Part shown: in pieces, positions 7,713 to 15,741 of the stretch | Position numbering within the stretch: position 1 is the first letter of the stretch | How the letters are laid out: each line of letters begins with the position of its first letter | NCBI GenBank assembly: GCA_013001885.1 | Contig: JABDLD010000096.1 | Location: forward strand, 1 to 40,028 | DNA from: Lysobacterales bacterium | GTDB taxonomy: Bacteria > Pseudomonadota > Gammaproteobacteria > Xanthomonadales > SZUA-36 | Reading direction: 5' to 3' | Length of the DNA: 40,028 nucleotides | Notes under the pieces: model-generated | What the model was told of the DNA's origin: nothing | Seen by the model: only the letters and a program-made list of their open reading frames with translations | Database searches by the model: none | Program-made: the position numbers and the translations under genes

Positions 7713-7721
7713 CAAATGGCG

Positions 7722-8342
7722 TCAGTGAGGCTGCGCAAGCACCGTGGCGGAAAGCAGTTTGACCGGCACCAGCGGCACATCCGGAGCGTCAAGGCTCGCG
7801 CTGTAGCCAGTATCGACGGCCGCAATGGCTTCCACCACGTCCTGGCCTGAAATCACCTGGCCGAAAACAGCATAGCCCCAGCTGCGGGCGTTCGGATCGA
7901 GCGAGGAATTCGCCGACAGGTTGAAATAGAACTGGTTGGTCGCGGAGTGCGGGTCGTCGAAACGGGCCATCGCGATGGTCATCGGCATGTTTTTCAACCC
8001 GTTACCGGATTCGTTGATGATCGGCGCGTACAACTCCGGCTCTTCCAGGCTCTCGGAGTAACCGCCGCCCTGGACAACGAACCCGGGCATCACGCGATGA
8101 AAGATCGTGTTGTCGTATTTCTTTTCCAGCACGTAACGGAGAAAATTATTGGAGGTGACCGGCGCCCTCATCCGGTCCAGTTCCACCACGATGTCGCCTA
8201 TGCTCGTTTCCAGGCGGACCGTGGGAAAGGTGTTCTCCGGCAGAACCTCTTCGGGAAAGCATACAGGCGTTTGTGCGAGGCTGCTGCCCGTGAAGAAAAC
8301 CAGGACGGCCCCAAATGTTCGAAGTTGTGACGATAAGCGCAT
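7722..8342 (-). CDS. periplasmic cyclophilin-type peptidyl-prolyl isomerase
   Basis: This is a 206-residue exported cyclophilin. A signal peptide (MRLSSQLRTFGAVLVFFTG, cleavage near SLAQ) precedes a divergent cyclophilin fold with the catalytic arginine in FHRVMPGFVVQGG and the conserved GYAVFGQVISGQDVVEAI. Enzymes of this type catalyse cis-trans isomerisation of prolyl bonds in periplasmic proteins (PpiA-like). An ATG six codons earlier is open, but it would place extra residues before the signal peptide, and AAGG lies about 9 nt ahead of the ATG at 8342. The TATAAG hexamer at 8352-8357 could serve as a -10. It is the first of three closely spaced leftward genes and follows the SPFH/ribbon-helix-helix pair after a 56-bp gap holding a perfect palindrome. 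Confidence 0.92.
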   Translation of the reverse strand: MRLSSQLRTFGAVLVFFTGSSLAQTPVCFPEEVLPENTFPTVRLETSIGDIVVELDRMRAPVTSNNFLRYVLEKKYDNTIFHRVMPGFVVQGGGYSESLEEPELYAPIINESGNGLKNMPMTIAMARFDDPHSATNQFYFNLSANSSLDPNARSWGYAVFGQVISGQDVVEAIAAVDTGYSASLDAPDVPLVPVKLLSATVLAQPH

Positions 8343-8382
8343 GGAACAAACCTTATACATGACTGTGGAACTGGAATGCCAT

Positions 8383-8396
8383 GATAAAGCTTTATC
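8383..8396. repeat. perfect 14-bp palindrome
   Basis: GATAAAGCTTTATC is perfectly self-complementary and lies in the 56-bp gap between the ribbon-helix-helix gene and the cyclophilin gene, about 26 bp upstream of a TATAAG hexamer. This is a position where a dimeric regulator could act. Confidence 0.5.
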
Positions 8397-8398
8397 GG

Positions 8399-8584
8399 TC
8401 AGGACTCATCAAGCTTCGACGGTTTGTCCTTGTCTTGCGGCAGACGCCCCGCTTTACGCAGGGCGTCCCTGAGCACGTACTCGATCTGGGAATTGACGCT
8501 GCGCAGTTCGTCATCCGCCCAGCGCCGGACAGCGTTCCAGGTCGCTTCGTTGATGCGCAATGGAAATGCTTTTTTTGCAGTCAT
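8399..8584 (-). CDS. Arc-type ribbon-helix-helix DNA-binding protein
   Basis: This is a 61-residue protein with the layout of MetJ/Arc repressors: a short beta strand (KAFPLRI) after the start, helix A (EATWNAVRRWADDELR), then helix B with the family's SxNxxI signature (SVNSQIEYVLRDALRKAGR), and a charged tail. Such proteins form intertwined dimers whose paired strands read short operator boxes about one helical turn apart. The ATG at 8584 is chosen because longer frames would run into the SPFH gene, which ends 31 bp upstream. Clear Shine-Dalgarno evidence is lacking, so expression may depend on coupling with the SPFH gene. Arc-like genes often follow SPFH genes in related bacteria, as far as I recall. 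The TGATA boxes at 9506-9531 are natural candidates for its operator. Confidence 0.85.
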   Translation of the reverse strand: MTAKKAFPLRINEATWNAVRRWADDELRSVNSQIEYVLRDALRKAGRLPQDKDKPSKLDES

Positions 8585-8615
8585 ATTGAATCGAACCAGG
8601 GTTCGTATTCCGGCA

Positions 8616-9488
8616 TCAACTGTAAAGGCTGCCCGCATTGAGAACCGGCCGGGCATTCTCTTCGCCGCACAGCACGACCAGCAGGTTGCTCACCATATTC
8701 GCTTTGCGTTCTTCGTCAAGGTCGACCACACCCTGATCAGTCAACTGCTCCAGGGCCATCTTGACCATGCCCACCGCGCCGTCAACGATCTGCGTGCGCG
8801 CCGCCACGATGGCCTGGGCCTGCTGACGCTTGAGCATTGCGCTGGCGATTTCCTGGGCATAAGCGAGGTGGCTGATGCGCGCCTCGATCACCTGCACACC
8901 CGCTTTATCAAGGCGATCCTGCACTTCCTCACGGAGTTTCTCGGCGATTTCCAGCGGGTGGCTTCGCAGCGCCGTCTCTCCGTCTCCATGCGCCTCGTAG
9001 GGGTAACTGGTCGCCATGTTCCGCAAGGCCGCTTCCGACTGGATCTGAACGAAACTTTCATAATCGTCCACTTCGAACAGCGCCTCGGCCGAATCCACCA
9101 CTTTCCAGACCACCACGGCCGCGATATCGACCGGATTACCCGAACTGTCATTGACTTTCATCTGTCCGCTTTCGAAGTTGCGCACGCGCAGCGACACGGC
9201 GTGCTTGGAATAGAACGGGTTGGCCCAGCGTAAGCCGGTTTGACGAACACTGCCGGCATAAGCACCGAACAACTGGAGCACCACGGCCTGATTGGGATGC
9301 ACCATGAAAAACCCCTTGAAACAGACCAGTACAACCAGTAAACCCAAAACGCCCGCTACAACCGAAACGATTGATCCCGAATTTGCCGACTGGAACACGA
9401 ACCAGCCCAGGAGAAGGGTGAGCGCCGGCAACACGACAAGCGCAAGATAGCCGGACGAAGCCGTGCGTGTTTGTTCCTGAATTTTCAT
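8616..9488 (-). CDS. SPFH/band 7 domain membrane protein
   Basis: This is a 290-residue protein with two N-terminal membrane segments (about residues 14-32 and 38-60) followed by a band 7 (SPFH) domain beginning at [20 protein letters not shown] and a long charged helix (about residues 180-250, [20 protein letters not shown]). SPFH proteins form large ring-like oligomers on the membrane and help organise membrane domains or regulate proteases such as FtsH; which applies here is unknown. The start has a GGAGGA ribosome site 6 nt away. Unlike HflK/HflC it is encoded alone with a small ribbon-helix-helix protein, not as a pair. It diverges from the outer-membrane barrel gene at 9610. Confidence 0.92.
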   Translation of the reverse strand: MKIQEQTRTASSGYLALVVLPALTLLLGWFVFQSANSGSIVSVVAGVLGLLVVLVCFKGFFMVHPNQAVVLQLFGAYAGSVRQTGLRWANPFYSKHAVSLRVRNFESGQMKVNDSSGNPVDIAAVVVWKVVDSAEALFEVDDYESFVQIQSEAALRNMATSYPYEAHGDGETALRSHPLEIAEKLREEVQDRLDKAGVQVIEARISHLAYAQEIASAMLKRQQAQAIVAARTQIVDGAVGMVKMALEQLTDQGVVDLDEERKANMVSNLLVVLCGEENARPVLNAGSLYS

Positions 9489-9503
9489 GACGTTCCTCCG
9501 ATT

Positions 9504-9531
9504 GATATCATTTATATATCATAGTGTATCA
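9504..9531 (-). promoter_or_regulatory. three helically phased TGATA boxes upstream of the SPFH operon
   Basis: On the minus strand the box TGATA occurs three times (plus-strand TATCA at 9506-9510, 9517-9521 and 9527-9531), spaced 11 and 10 bp, one DNA turn, so all face the same side. The copy nearest the gene is part of TGATATCA, a perfect palindrome. Phased short boxes are what ribbon-helix-helix repressors bind, and one is encoded in this operon. Confidence 0.6.
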
Positions 9532-9609
9532 GATATTTTGAACTTGTACCCTGCCTAAAGTAATGTCTTACACGTTATACTCAGCACGGCCCCAATAAGG
9601 AGACGAAAA

Positions 9610-10395
9610 ATGCGCCAACTGTTATTGATCGTATTGCTGATGGCACCGCTGGCAACCAGCGCCCAGGAGTCGGGGTCCGGGCCCCTGTTCATGAAACACC
9701 TGGTCGAGGACGGTAATTTCTTCGAAACCTGGGGCGTGGGCGTCGACTACTTCACGATGGACCAGGATTACGAAATCGAAAGCCTGCAGTTCCAGATTCC
9801 CGGGGTTGGCGACGTGGATCCGAGCAATATCCTCGTCACCAATGAGCTGCAACACTACGATCTGAAACTTGATGTCTGGGTCACGCCTTTCCTGAACGTA
9901 TTCGGGCTGATCGGCCGGCTTGACGCCGACACCTACGTTGACCTCAGCCAGGTAACCATCCCGGGCGTGCCGTTTCAACTGGGCACACTGCCTGTCTCCT
10001 ATGACGGCACGGTCTATGGACTGGGCGCCAACCTGGTATACGGCACGGACCGCTGGTTTGCAGCATTGAACAACACCTGGACCAAGACCAGCCTGAACGG
10101 CGATTTCGACTCTTCGGTCAAATCAGTCAGCATCCAGCCAAGAGCCGGCCTGATCATCGACAAATGGACGGTGTGGGCCGGGGGCATGTGGCTCGACACC
10201 ACGGAAAAGCACAGCGGGACGATCGATCTGCCGGTGTTGGGCTCCGCCATTTTTGATGTCGAACTCAAAACCGCGAAAAAATGGAATTACGCCGTCGGTA
10301 TCGGTCATATTTTCAGCCCCAAGGCTACGCTGACCTTTGAATACGGCTTTGGTGACCGGAAACACACCCTGTTCAACTTCACCTACAGGTTCTGA
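9610..10395 (+). CDS. outer-membrane beta-barrel protein
   Basis: This is a 261-residue exported protein: signal peptide MRQLLLIVLLMAPLATSA, then alternating hydrophobic/polar strands with many aromatic girdle residues (VWVTPFLNVFGLIGRLDA, KWTVWAGGMWLDTT, ATLTFEYGFGDRKHTLF) and a terminal phenylalanine (NFTYRF), the classical signal for BAM-dependent insertion. The specific family is not recognised, and the size suggests 10-12 strands. An AAGGAG ribosome site lies 7 nt before the ATG. TATACT at 9576-9581 is a good -10 box, but no matching -35 is obvious. The next gene starts immediately at the stop codon, so the two probably function together. Confidence 0.85.
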   Translation: MRQLLLIVLLMAPLATSAQESGSGPLFMKHLVEDGNFFETWGVGVDYFTMDQDYEIESLQFQIPGVGDVDPSNILVTNELQHYDLKLDVWVTPFLNVFGLIGRLDADTYVDLSQVTIPGVPFQLGTLPVSYDGTVYGLGANLVYGTDRWFAALNNTWTKTSLNGDFDSSVKSVSIQPRAGLIIDKWTVWAGGMWLDTTEKHSGTIDLPVLGSAIFDVELKTAKKWNYAVGIGHIFSPKATLTFEYGFGDRKHTLFNFTYRF

Positions 10396-11349
10396 TTGAA
10401 ACCTCGTGGGCTGCCATATGCGTTGCTGATATTGGCTTTGCTGCTGGCGTCGCGGCCAGGTAGCGCCTATGAGACCGACCAGTTCACCGGCCGGCTCAAC
10501 ACGATTGCGGATTCCACCGGGTCGCTGGATGAATGGACCAACCAGGCTATTGCAAAAGCGATCACCTATTCAAACGGGGAACGTGACGACTGGACGGTGG
10601 TCACCGCTATCTACCACGACATCGGTGGCCATCACTGGGTAGACAAGATAGAGCGGCGCGCAATGAAAGCGGCTGAAGTCGAACGGCTCCAGCCCAACCG
10701 CCGGGATTCGATTTACCGGGGCCATCCGCTATGGGCCACGCGCGTTGCCGCCCTGTTCGGCACCGGACCCACCATCAAGGTCAACGGGCAGTTGATCGGA
10801 TCAGACAAGCTTGGGCATTTCCTGTCACAGGGCCGCAAATTCTACCGGCGTTATCTGAAGTACAGTGACGAATCAAAAGCGGCTGAACACTCAGCCTACA
10901 CCGAGCGGGCGCTTTTTGGCCAGATGACGACCGGGGTCTATTCCAATGCTGACCTGGTGGCCAATTACGAGGGCTACCGGTTCTACCGCAGCCTGTTCGA
11001 GGACGACATCGTCCCCGGCAAACCGGCGATCCTTGCCTGGACCGATGATCGCTGGGTCATACAGCGGCCGTTCACCTGGGCCGATCACGTCAATGAATAC
11101 TGGGACGAGGCACTGAATATCAACCACTTTGACTCGCTGCTGTATCCGCACATGAAAGAGCGCTTGGAAGCTTTTTGCCCTGATTACCTCGAGGCTCCCG
11201 CACGTTATGAGATCGAAAATGAAGATTCGCTCAAGGCGCGCTACCGGCACCTTCAGTTGAGAGACACCTCAGAACTCAGGCTGAATAACCTGTGCGTGCC
11301 GGACAACCTGACCCGCCCGGTCAGCGGGACGGCGGTGCATCCGAACTGA
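10396..11349 (+). CDS. secreted protein of unknown function, coupled to the barrel gene
   Basis: This is a 317-residue exported protein starting with TTG directly after the stop codon of the upstream gene (TGA-TTG), so translation is probably coupled by re-initiation. Residues 1-24 are a signal peptide (LPYALLILALLLASRPGSA). The mature protein is soluble-looking and rich in His, Tyr and Arg. Two conserved-looking blocks stand out, YHDIGGHHW (about 73-81) and SDKLGHFLSQGRKFYRRY (about 136-153). Their clustered His/Asp residues could bind metal or form an active site, but I do not recognise the family. Its last 29 bp overlap the end of the convergent metallo-hydrolase gene. An outer-membrane or periplasmic partner of the barrel protein is the most economical reading. 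Confidence 0.82.
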   Translation: MKPRGLPYALLILALLLASRPGSAYETDQFTGRLNTIADSTGSLDEWTNQAIAKAITYSNGERDDWTVVTAIYHDIGGHHWVDKIERRAMKAAEVERLQPNRRDSIYRGHPLWATRVAALFGTGPTIKVNGQLIGSDKLGHFLSQGRKFYRRYLKYSDESKAAEHSAYTERALFGQMTTGVYSNADLVANYEGYRFYRSLFEDDIVPGKPAILAWTDDRWVIQRPFTWADHVNEYWDEALNINHFDSLLYPHMKERLEAFCPDYLEAPARYEIENEDSLKARYRHLQLRDTSELRLNNLCVPDNLTRPVSGTAVHPN

Positions 11350-12148
11350 ACCGGATTTCCTGCAGAGGTTTTTCGAGAATCGTCACGCGCGGATAAGCCT
11401 CGGAAAGATAGGTTCGTACTTCTTCCATCTCTGACGGCGGAATGTGGACCGCCAGCTTGACCGGGGCGTTCAGATACTTTGCCACCAGCTCAGCTCCCGG
11501 ACCGGGCTGGAAATACCAGAATGGAATCAGAACGACATCCAGTTTGACCCGGTCGAGTCCCGCGCGCTCGAAGTCGGCTGCTTTCATGGCTGCGTCTCCG
11601 ATATGCAGGACCGTCATTCCGCTGAGCCGGATCAAGTGGCCGAAATTCTGGATTTTGGCGTATTTGCGGGCGCCGTGGCTGAGCGGGAACACGGTAATGT
11701 GCGCTCCTTCCAGCTCGATCACTTCGTGCCTATCGTATTGCGGAACGATCTTCCGGAACCGCGGGTCCGTGGTGACCATTTCGCGGCATTTTTCACGCAC
11801 CAGGCCCATCACCTGGGGCGATGATACGAACAGCGTTTCGCTGCTTTGCCGCATGAAGTTACAGGCGAACTCCGGCTGGTTGTGGTCATGATGGCGGTGA
11901 CTGGCCAGCGCCAGGTCGATGCCCGAGAAGGGTCCGGAAGCCTGGCTGAACAGGGCCGCGGCATCAGGCGGCAAGCCGCCATAAACCGAGTAAGGCTCGA
12001 CCACCATGCCGTCGATCATGATCCGGGTTTCCCCGTCGCTGATGATCGCACCCTCGTTGGCCAGCTGCGTAATCATTACGTCGGCTTGTAAGCCGCAGGC
12101 AAAAGACAACAGCGCTATGAACTTAAAAACTCCCTTTCTTAACCGCAT
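11321..12148 (-). CDS. MBL-fold metallo-hydrolase, probably exported
   Basis: This is a 275-residue member of the metallo-beta-lactamase superfamily. The zinc motif HxHxDH is H84-R-H86-H-D88-H89, and later ligands include the His of PLSHGARKY and the Asp of LHIGDAAM. The N-terminus (MRLRKGVFKFIALLSFACGLQA) is a probable signal peptide, so the enzyme would act in the periplasm. The fold matches broad-specificity or lactonase-like hydrolases rather than true beta-lactamases; the substrate is unknown. Its start lies 26 bp inside the GNAT gene and its end overlaps the convergent upstream gene, so it is the last gene of a compressed operon with kdkA. Confidence 0.9.
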   Translation of the reverse strand: MRLRKGVFKFIALLSFACGLQADVMITQLANEGAIISDGETRIMIDGMVVEPYSVYGGLPPDAAALFSQASGPFSGIDLALASHRHHDHNQPEFACNFMRQSSETLFVSSPQVMGLVREKCREMVTTDPRFRKIVPQYDRHEVIELEGAHITVFPLSHGARKYAKIQNFGHLIRLSGMTVLHIGDAAMKAADFERAGLDRVKLDVVLIPFWYFQPGPGAELVAKYLNAPVKLAVHIPPSEMEEVRTYLSEAYPRVTILEKPLQEIRFSSDAPPSR

Positions 12149-12671
12149 ATCTCACTACTCCGTATTCTGATCCTTTGCCGGAAAATACCAGGCCGTTTTT
12201 TTCCATTACCCGGATCGACTGCTTCAGATGAGGCAGCGTCTCCGCCGACACCTCGGTTACATTCTGATGACTGAATGCCCACACCACCAGCCTGGCAACG
12301 GCCTCGGTGGCGTAACCCTGCACTCTGAACTGTTCGAGGATAGAGTATCCGATTTCAACCGAACCATCTCCGTCCGGTTTACCCTTGAAGCCGCAAATAC
12401 CGATAACCCTTGGTGGGTCAGATTTTTTGGACAACAGGTACCAGAACGACCAGCCGTGCTCTGCCGAATCTTCCAGTTGCCGCAAAGACCAGCGCATGGC
12501 GGTGCTTTCATACAGCTCAGGCGGCCAATTCTCAGGGACTTCGGCATTAATGGCCTCAGCAAACGCGGCCCTCCCCTCGAGGTCAGCCGTGACCAGATCC
12601 GTGGTCGCAGCCACCAGGACCATCCGGCGCGACTCCAACACTCTCAGAGGATGGCGGGGACGGCTGGTCAT
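12123..12671 (-). CDS. GNAT-family N-acetyltransferase (RimJ/RimL-like)
   Basis: This is a 182-residue acetyltransferase. The acetyl-CoA pyrophosphate loop is visible in QFRVQGYATEAVARLV, after the beta strands GSVEIGYSI; upstream is RVIGICGFKG and downstream HLKQSIRVMEKNGLV, all typical of the RimJ/RimL-type subgroup that acetylates ribosomal protein N-termini, amino sugars or small amines. The frame continues upstream, but the ATG at 12671 overlaps the kdkA stop codon in an ATGA arrangement and gives the usual family length. Position between Kdo kinase and a metallo-hydrolase is compatible with envelope metabolism, but the acceptor is not identifiable. Confidence 0.88.
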   Translation of the reverse strand: MTSRPRHPLRVLESRRMVLVAATTDLVTADLEGRAAFAEAINAEVPENWPPELYESTAMRWSLRQLEDSAEHGWSFWYLLSKKSDPPRVIGICGFKGKPDGDGSVEIGYSILEQFRVQGYATEAVARLVVWAFSHQNVTEVSAETLPHLKQSIRVMEKNGLVFSGKGSEYGVVRYAVKKGSF

Positions 12672-13393
12672 TTGATAGCCGAATACCTGGCGTAACCGTC
12701 CAGCAGCCTGCTCCAGGACGGCTGGAACTGTTCCCGGAAGGCTTTGGGCCAGACTTTTTCGAGTGAGCGGCGCAAGCGCTTCAGGTTGGAGCCGAAAGCC
12801 CGTGTGTCGCCTTTGCGAATCCGGGCCCGGTCGAAATCGATCAGATGAACAGTGCCATCCTCGCCCACCAGCAGGTTGCGCGCATTCAGGTCGGCGTGAA
12901 CAACGCCGTAATCGTGGAACCGGCGTATGCAGGCACCCATTTCCTCCCACAACGATTCCGTATCACGCCGGCCCCCGATCACGTCGGCCAGCGGCAGCGA
13001 GTGCACTATTCTGTGCGTCATGAGCCAGCCGGAATAGAGTCTGCCGTCCTGCTGACACAAGGCAGCCAGCGGAGCCGGCACCGGCAGGCCGGCGGAGAAC
13101 AACTGTTCCAGCATTTTGTACTCCATAACCGGGCGGGAGCGCTCGAATCCGGCAAACACGTATCGGTTGCGGCTGACCCGTGAAGCCCAGCCGCCTCTCA
13201 GATACTGCCTCAGAACAGCAGGCGCGAATCCCGCATCCAGGAACAGAGCCCGGCCCCGGCCCGCCGCTTCTCCTTCCAGTGCGCTCTGCTCCGCCCAGTA
13301 TTCCGGGTCAAACAGGTGCATGCCCGGGTGCGGAATATAGTCTGCATCATATACAATAAGTGCAGCATCAATTTTGTGGGTGCGGGTTTTCAC
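12668..13393 (-). CDS. kdkA: 3-deoxy-D-manno-octulosonic acid (Kdo) kinase
   Basis: KdkA phosphorylates Kdo at the 4-position in the lipid A inner core at the cytoplasmic face of the membrane, using ATP. The 241-residue length is typical. The small kinase fold shows its catalytic loop as H166-A-D168-L-N170-A-R-N173 in VVHADLNARNLL and the metal-binding segment LIDFDRARI. Single-Kdo, 4-phosphorylated inner cores are known from Haemophilus, Bordetella and Xanthomonas-like bacteria, so this predicts a similar core here. The start is GTG with no Shine-Dalgarno, and a TTGACC/CACAAT promoter ends 8 nt before it, implying a nearly leaderless mRNA. It heads an operon with GNAT (4-bp overlap) and a metallo-hydrolase. 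Confidence 0.92.
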   Translation of the reverse strand: MKTRTHKIDAALIVYDADYIPHPGMHLFDPEYWAEQSALEGEAAGRGRALFLDAGFAPAVLRQYLRGGWASRVSRNRYVFAGFERSRPVMEYKMLEQLFSAGLPVPAPLAALCQQDGRLYSGWLMTHRIVHSLPLADVIGGRRDTESLWEEMGACIRRFHDYGVVHADLNARNLLVGEDGTVHLIDFDRARIRKGDTRAFGSNLKRLRRSLEKVWPKAFREQFQPSWSRLLDGYARYSAIK

Positions 13394-13401
13394 TCGCGGC
13401 T

Positions 13402-13430
13402 ATTGTGCTTTTGCCCTGCAGCCAGGTCAA
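13402..13430 (-). promoter_or_regulatory. kdkA promoter, leaderless geometry
   Basis: On the minus strand TTGACC (13430-13425, 5 of 6) is followed after exactly 17 bp by CACAAT (13407-13402, 4 of 6). The GTG start of kdkA is 8 nt further on, so transcription should begin at or within a few nucleotides of the start codon. Confidence 0.65.
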
Positions 13431-13462
13431 ACGGGGCTGCGCCGGCCAGGACTGGAAAAACG

Positions 13463-14512
13463 ATGACAGTCAACCTTAACATCAGGCGTTTGTGCATTTT
13501 AAGGCTCTCCGCCCTGGGTGATGCAACACACGTTGTGCCCGTCATCCGGGCCATACAGGACAGCCGACCGGACACAGAAATCACCTGGGTGATCGGCCGG
13601 CAGGAACACCAGCTGTTGTCCGGAATGGAAGAGGTGGAGTTCATCGTATTCGACAAGCGCGGCGGCTGGTCTTCGGTCAAGGCGCTGCGCGAGGCACTTC
13701 GCGACCGCCGCTTCGATGCGCTGTTCCACATGCAGGTGGCAGCCCGAGCCAACCTGCTGAGCCGAATGATCCGCGCTCCCATCAGGCTGGGCTGGGACCG
13801 GGCGCGGTCGAGGGATTTTCATCACCACTTCACCCGCCACCGGATTGCCGAAGTCCCATTTCAGCACCAGGTCCAGGGCTTCCTGGAATTTGCGCGCGCG
13901 GTTGGAGTCGATGCAGCTGAACCGCGCTGGGATCTTCCGGTCACACCCGAAGCGCACAACTGGGCCGGCGCGCGCGTTCCCGGTGACGAACCCGTGTTGT
14001 TGATCAGTCCCTGTTCAAGCCACGAACGCCGCAATTGGAGCAGCAGGAATTACGCGACCGTCGCAGACTACGCGATCCATGAACTCGGGATGCAGGTCGT
14101 ACTTTCCGGCGGCCCCAGCGAGTTGGAACGGCGCGTTGCCAATGAAATCGTGGCCGCCATGAGCGGCAGCTGCATCGACCTGGTGGGTAAAGACACACTG
14201 GAGCAGTCAAAAGCCCTGCTGAAACTTGCAGACCTGGTCATCTCGCCGGATTCGGGCCCTGCCCATGTCGCTTCCGCCCTGGGCACGCCCGTCATTGGCC
14301 TGTATGCAGCCACCTGGTCAAAACGGTCCGGACCCTATAACAGCCTTTACCTCTGCGTTGACCGGTTTGAACAGGCCGCGCGCAAGTTCCGCGAGAGCGA
14401 GGCTACGAAGCTGCGTTGGGGCACGAAGATCGAAGAGCCCGGCGTGATGGACCTGATTCAGCCCGAGGACGTGATTCGCCAGATGCAGACCTGGAAAGAA
14501 CTCAACTCCTGA
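13463..14512 (+). CDS. GT9 glycosyltransferase, heptosyltransferase-like
   Basis: This is a 349-residue GT-B glycosyltransferase of family 9, whose members add L-glycero-D-manno-heptose from ADP-heptose to the lipopolysaccharide inner core. Visible hallmarks are the N-terminal ILRLSALGDATHVVPVIRAI, the ISPCSSHERRNWSSRNYA segment and the donor-site block SPDSGPAHVASALGTPVIGL. The start is set at the ATG at 13463, since the longer open frame contains no homologous sequence. The ribosome site is weak (AGGA about 10 nt upstream). It is divergent from kdkA with 69 bp between, so the two lipopolysaccharide-core genes may share regulation. It could be WaaC-like, WaaF-like or a more specialised heptosyltransferase. 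Confidence 0.9.
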   Translation: MTVNLNIRRLCILRLSALGDATHVVPVIRAIQDSRPDTEITWVIGRQEHQLLSGMEEVEFIVFDKRGGWSSVKALREALRDRRFDALFHMQVAARANLLSRMIRAPIRLGWDRARSRDFHHHFTRHRIAEVPFQHQVQGFLEFARAVGVDAAEPRWDLPVTPEAHNWAGARVPGDEPVLLISPCSSHERRNWSSRNYATVADYAIHELGMQVVLSGGPSELERRVANEIVAAMSGSCIDLVGKDTLEQSKALLKLADLVISPDSGPAHVASALGTPVIGLYAATWSKRSGPYNSLYLCVDRFEQAARKFRESEATKLRWGTKIEEPGVMDLIQPEDVIRQMQTWKELNS

Positions 14513-14525
14513 TCATTCCGTCTCG

Positions 14526-15731
14526 TTAAGCCACGCTTTTCACCTTGGCGCCCTGCCTTTGTCGGCCGATTGCGTCAAACCCTGCGGCGAGGTCCCCCAG
14601 CAAGTCCTCGACGTGTTCGATACCCACGGATAAGCGCAACAGGCGCGGGCAGATCCCGGCCGCCGCCTGGTCTTCGGCACACATCGCTGCATGGGTCATT
14701 GAGGCCGGATGGGCGACCAGGCTCTCGACGCCGCCCAGCGATTCAGCCAACGTGAACAGTTTCAATGCCGACAGGAACACCGGAATTTCTTCTTCGGAGG
14801 CATCTATTTCGAAACTGATCATCGCGCCGAAGCTTTCCTGTTGCCGCCGCGCCAGTCCGTGCCCTGGATGGCTGCTCAAGCCGGGATAATAAACCTTTCG
14901 AACCCCGTTGCTGCCATCCAGGAAAGCGGCAACGGCAGCGGCGTTTTCCGCGTGCTGCCGGTACCGGACATTCAGCGTTCGCAGACCGCGCAGGGTCTGG
15001 AAACTGTCGAAAGGAGAGCCGGTCAGGCCCAGGCAATTCGCCCACCAGGACAGTTCCTCAACCAACGCTTCGTCCCTGGCCAGAACGGCACCGCCGACCA
15101 CGTCAGAATGGCCGTTGATGTACTTTGTCGTGGAATGCAGCACGATGTCCGCTCCCAAACTAAAGGGGCGCTGCCCGGCCGGAGACAGGAACGTATTATC
15201 CACCACGACGAGTGCGCCCACCCGGTGCGCGGCCTCCGCAATGGCCGCAATATCCGTGATCCGCAGCAGCGGATTGCTCGGGGTTTCAATCCAGACCATG
15301 CGGGGTTCGAGCTCGAGAATTTGCTCGATGGCGGATGCTGTCTCCCACAGCGGCAGCCATGTCAGGTCAAACAGGCCCTTGCCGGAAGCCGCGGTGAACA
15401 GGCGGTGGCAACCTCCGTAGCAGTCGTGGGGAGCGACGATCAGTTCCCCAGGCTTGACCAGTTGCGTTGCCAGGTGCACCGCTGACATCCCGGATGCGGT
15501 AATAACTCCGCCCGAACCGCCTTCGAGCGCTGCCAGCGCACCCGCCAGTTGATCGCGCGTCGGGTTGCCCGAACGCGTATAGTCGTATTCCCTTTTTTCG
15601 CCAAATCCCTGGAAAGAAAAATTTGAACTCATGTACAACGGCGGAATGACGGCGCCGTGCGCCTCGTCTGTATCTACTGCGTAGCGCGCAGCCAGCGTTT
15701 CCTGGTGTAAAGAATTGGAGAATTTGCTCAT
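14526..15731 (-). CDS. metB: cystathionine gamma-synthase
   Basis: MetB joins cysteine to an activated homoserine (O-succinyl- or O-acetylhomoserine) to make cystathionine, the committed step of transsulfuration toward methionine. The 401-residue protein is a Cys/Met-metabolism PLP enzyme with Schiff-base lysine K203 in HSTTKYINGHSDVV, phosphate-binding DYTRSGNPTRD near residue 50 and SGMSAVHL near 80. Its blocks match E. coli MetB as I recall it (APHDCYGG, VDNTFLSPA, TLAESLGGVESL), favouring a synthase over a lyase, although the family interconverts easily. AAAGGA lies 8 nt before the ATG. The gene is preceded by a SAM-I riboswitch, which directly supports the methionine role. It converges with the GT9 gene, 13 bp away. 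Confidence 0.95.
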   Translation of the reverse strand: MSKFSNSLHQETLAARYAVDTDEAHGAVIPPLYMSSNFSFQGFGEKREYDYTRSGNPTRDQLAGALAALEGGSGGVITASGMSAVHLATQLVKPGELIVAPHDCYGGCHRLFTAASGKGLFDLTWLPLWETASAIEQILELEPRMVWIETPSNPLLRITDIAAIAEAAHRVGALVVVDNTFLSPAGQRPFSLGADIVLHSTTKYINGHSDVVGGAVLARDEALVEELSWWANCLGLTGSPFDSFQTLRGLRTLNVRYRQHAENAAAVAAFLDGSNGVRKVYYPGLSSHPGHGLARRQQESFGAMISFEIDASEEEIPVFLSALKLFTLAESLGGVESLVAHPASMTHAAMCAEDQAAAGICPRLLRLSVGIEHVEDLLGDLAAGFDAIGRQRQGAKVKSVA

Positions 15732-15741
15732 GCCGTTGTTC

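Noticed and set aside
6648-7850. Plus-strand open frame of about 400 codons opposite the EamA transporter
   Set aside because: Very rich in Gln, His and Arg with low hydrophobicity, typical of the reverse of a GC-rich coding strand. The minus strand has a clear ten-helix transporter.
12672-12950. N-terminal extension of the GNAT gene
   Set aside because: It overlaps the kinase gene out of frame; the ATGA junction at 12668-12671 gives the normal length.
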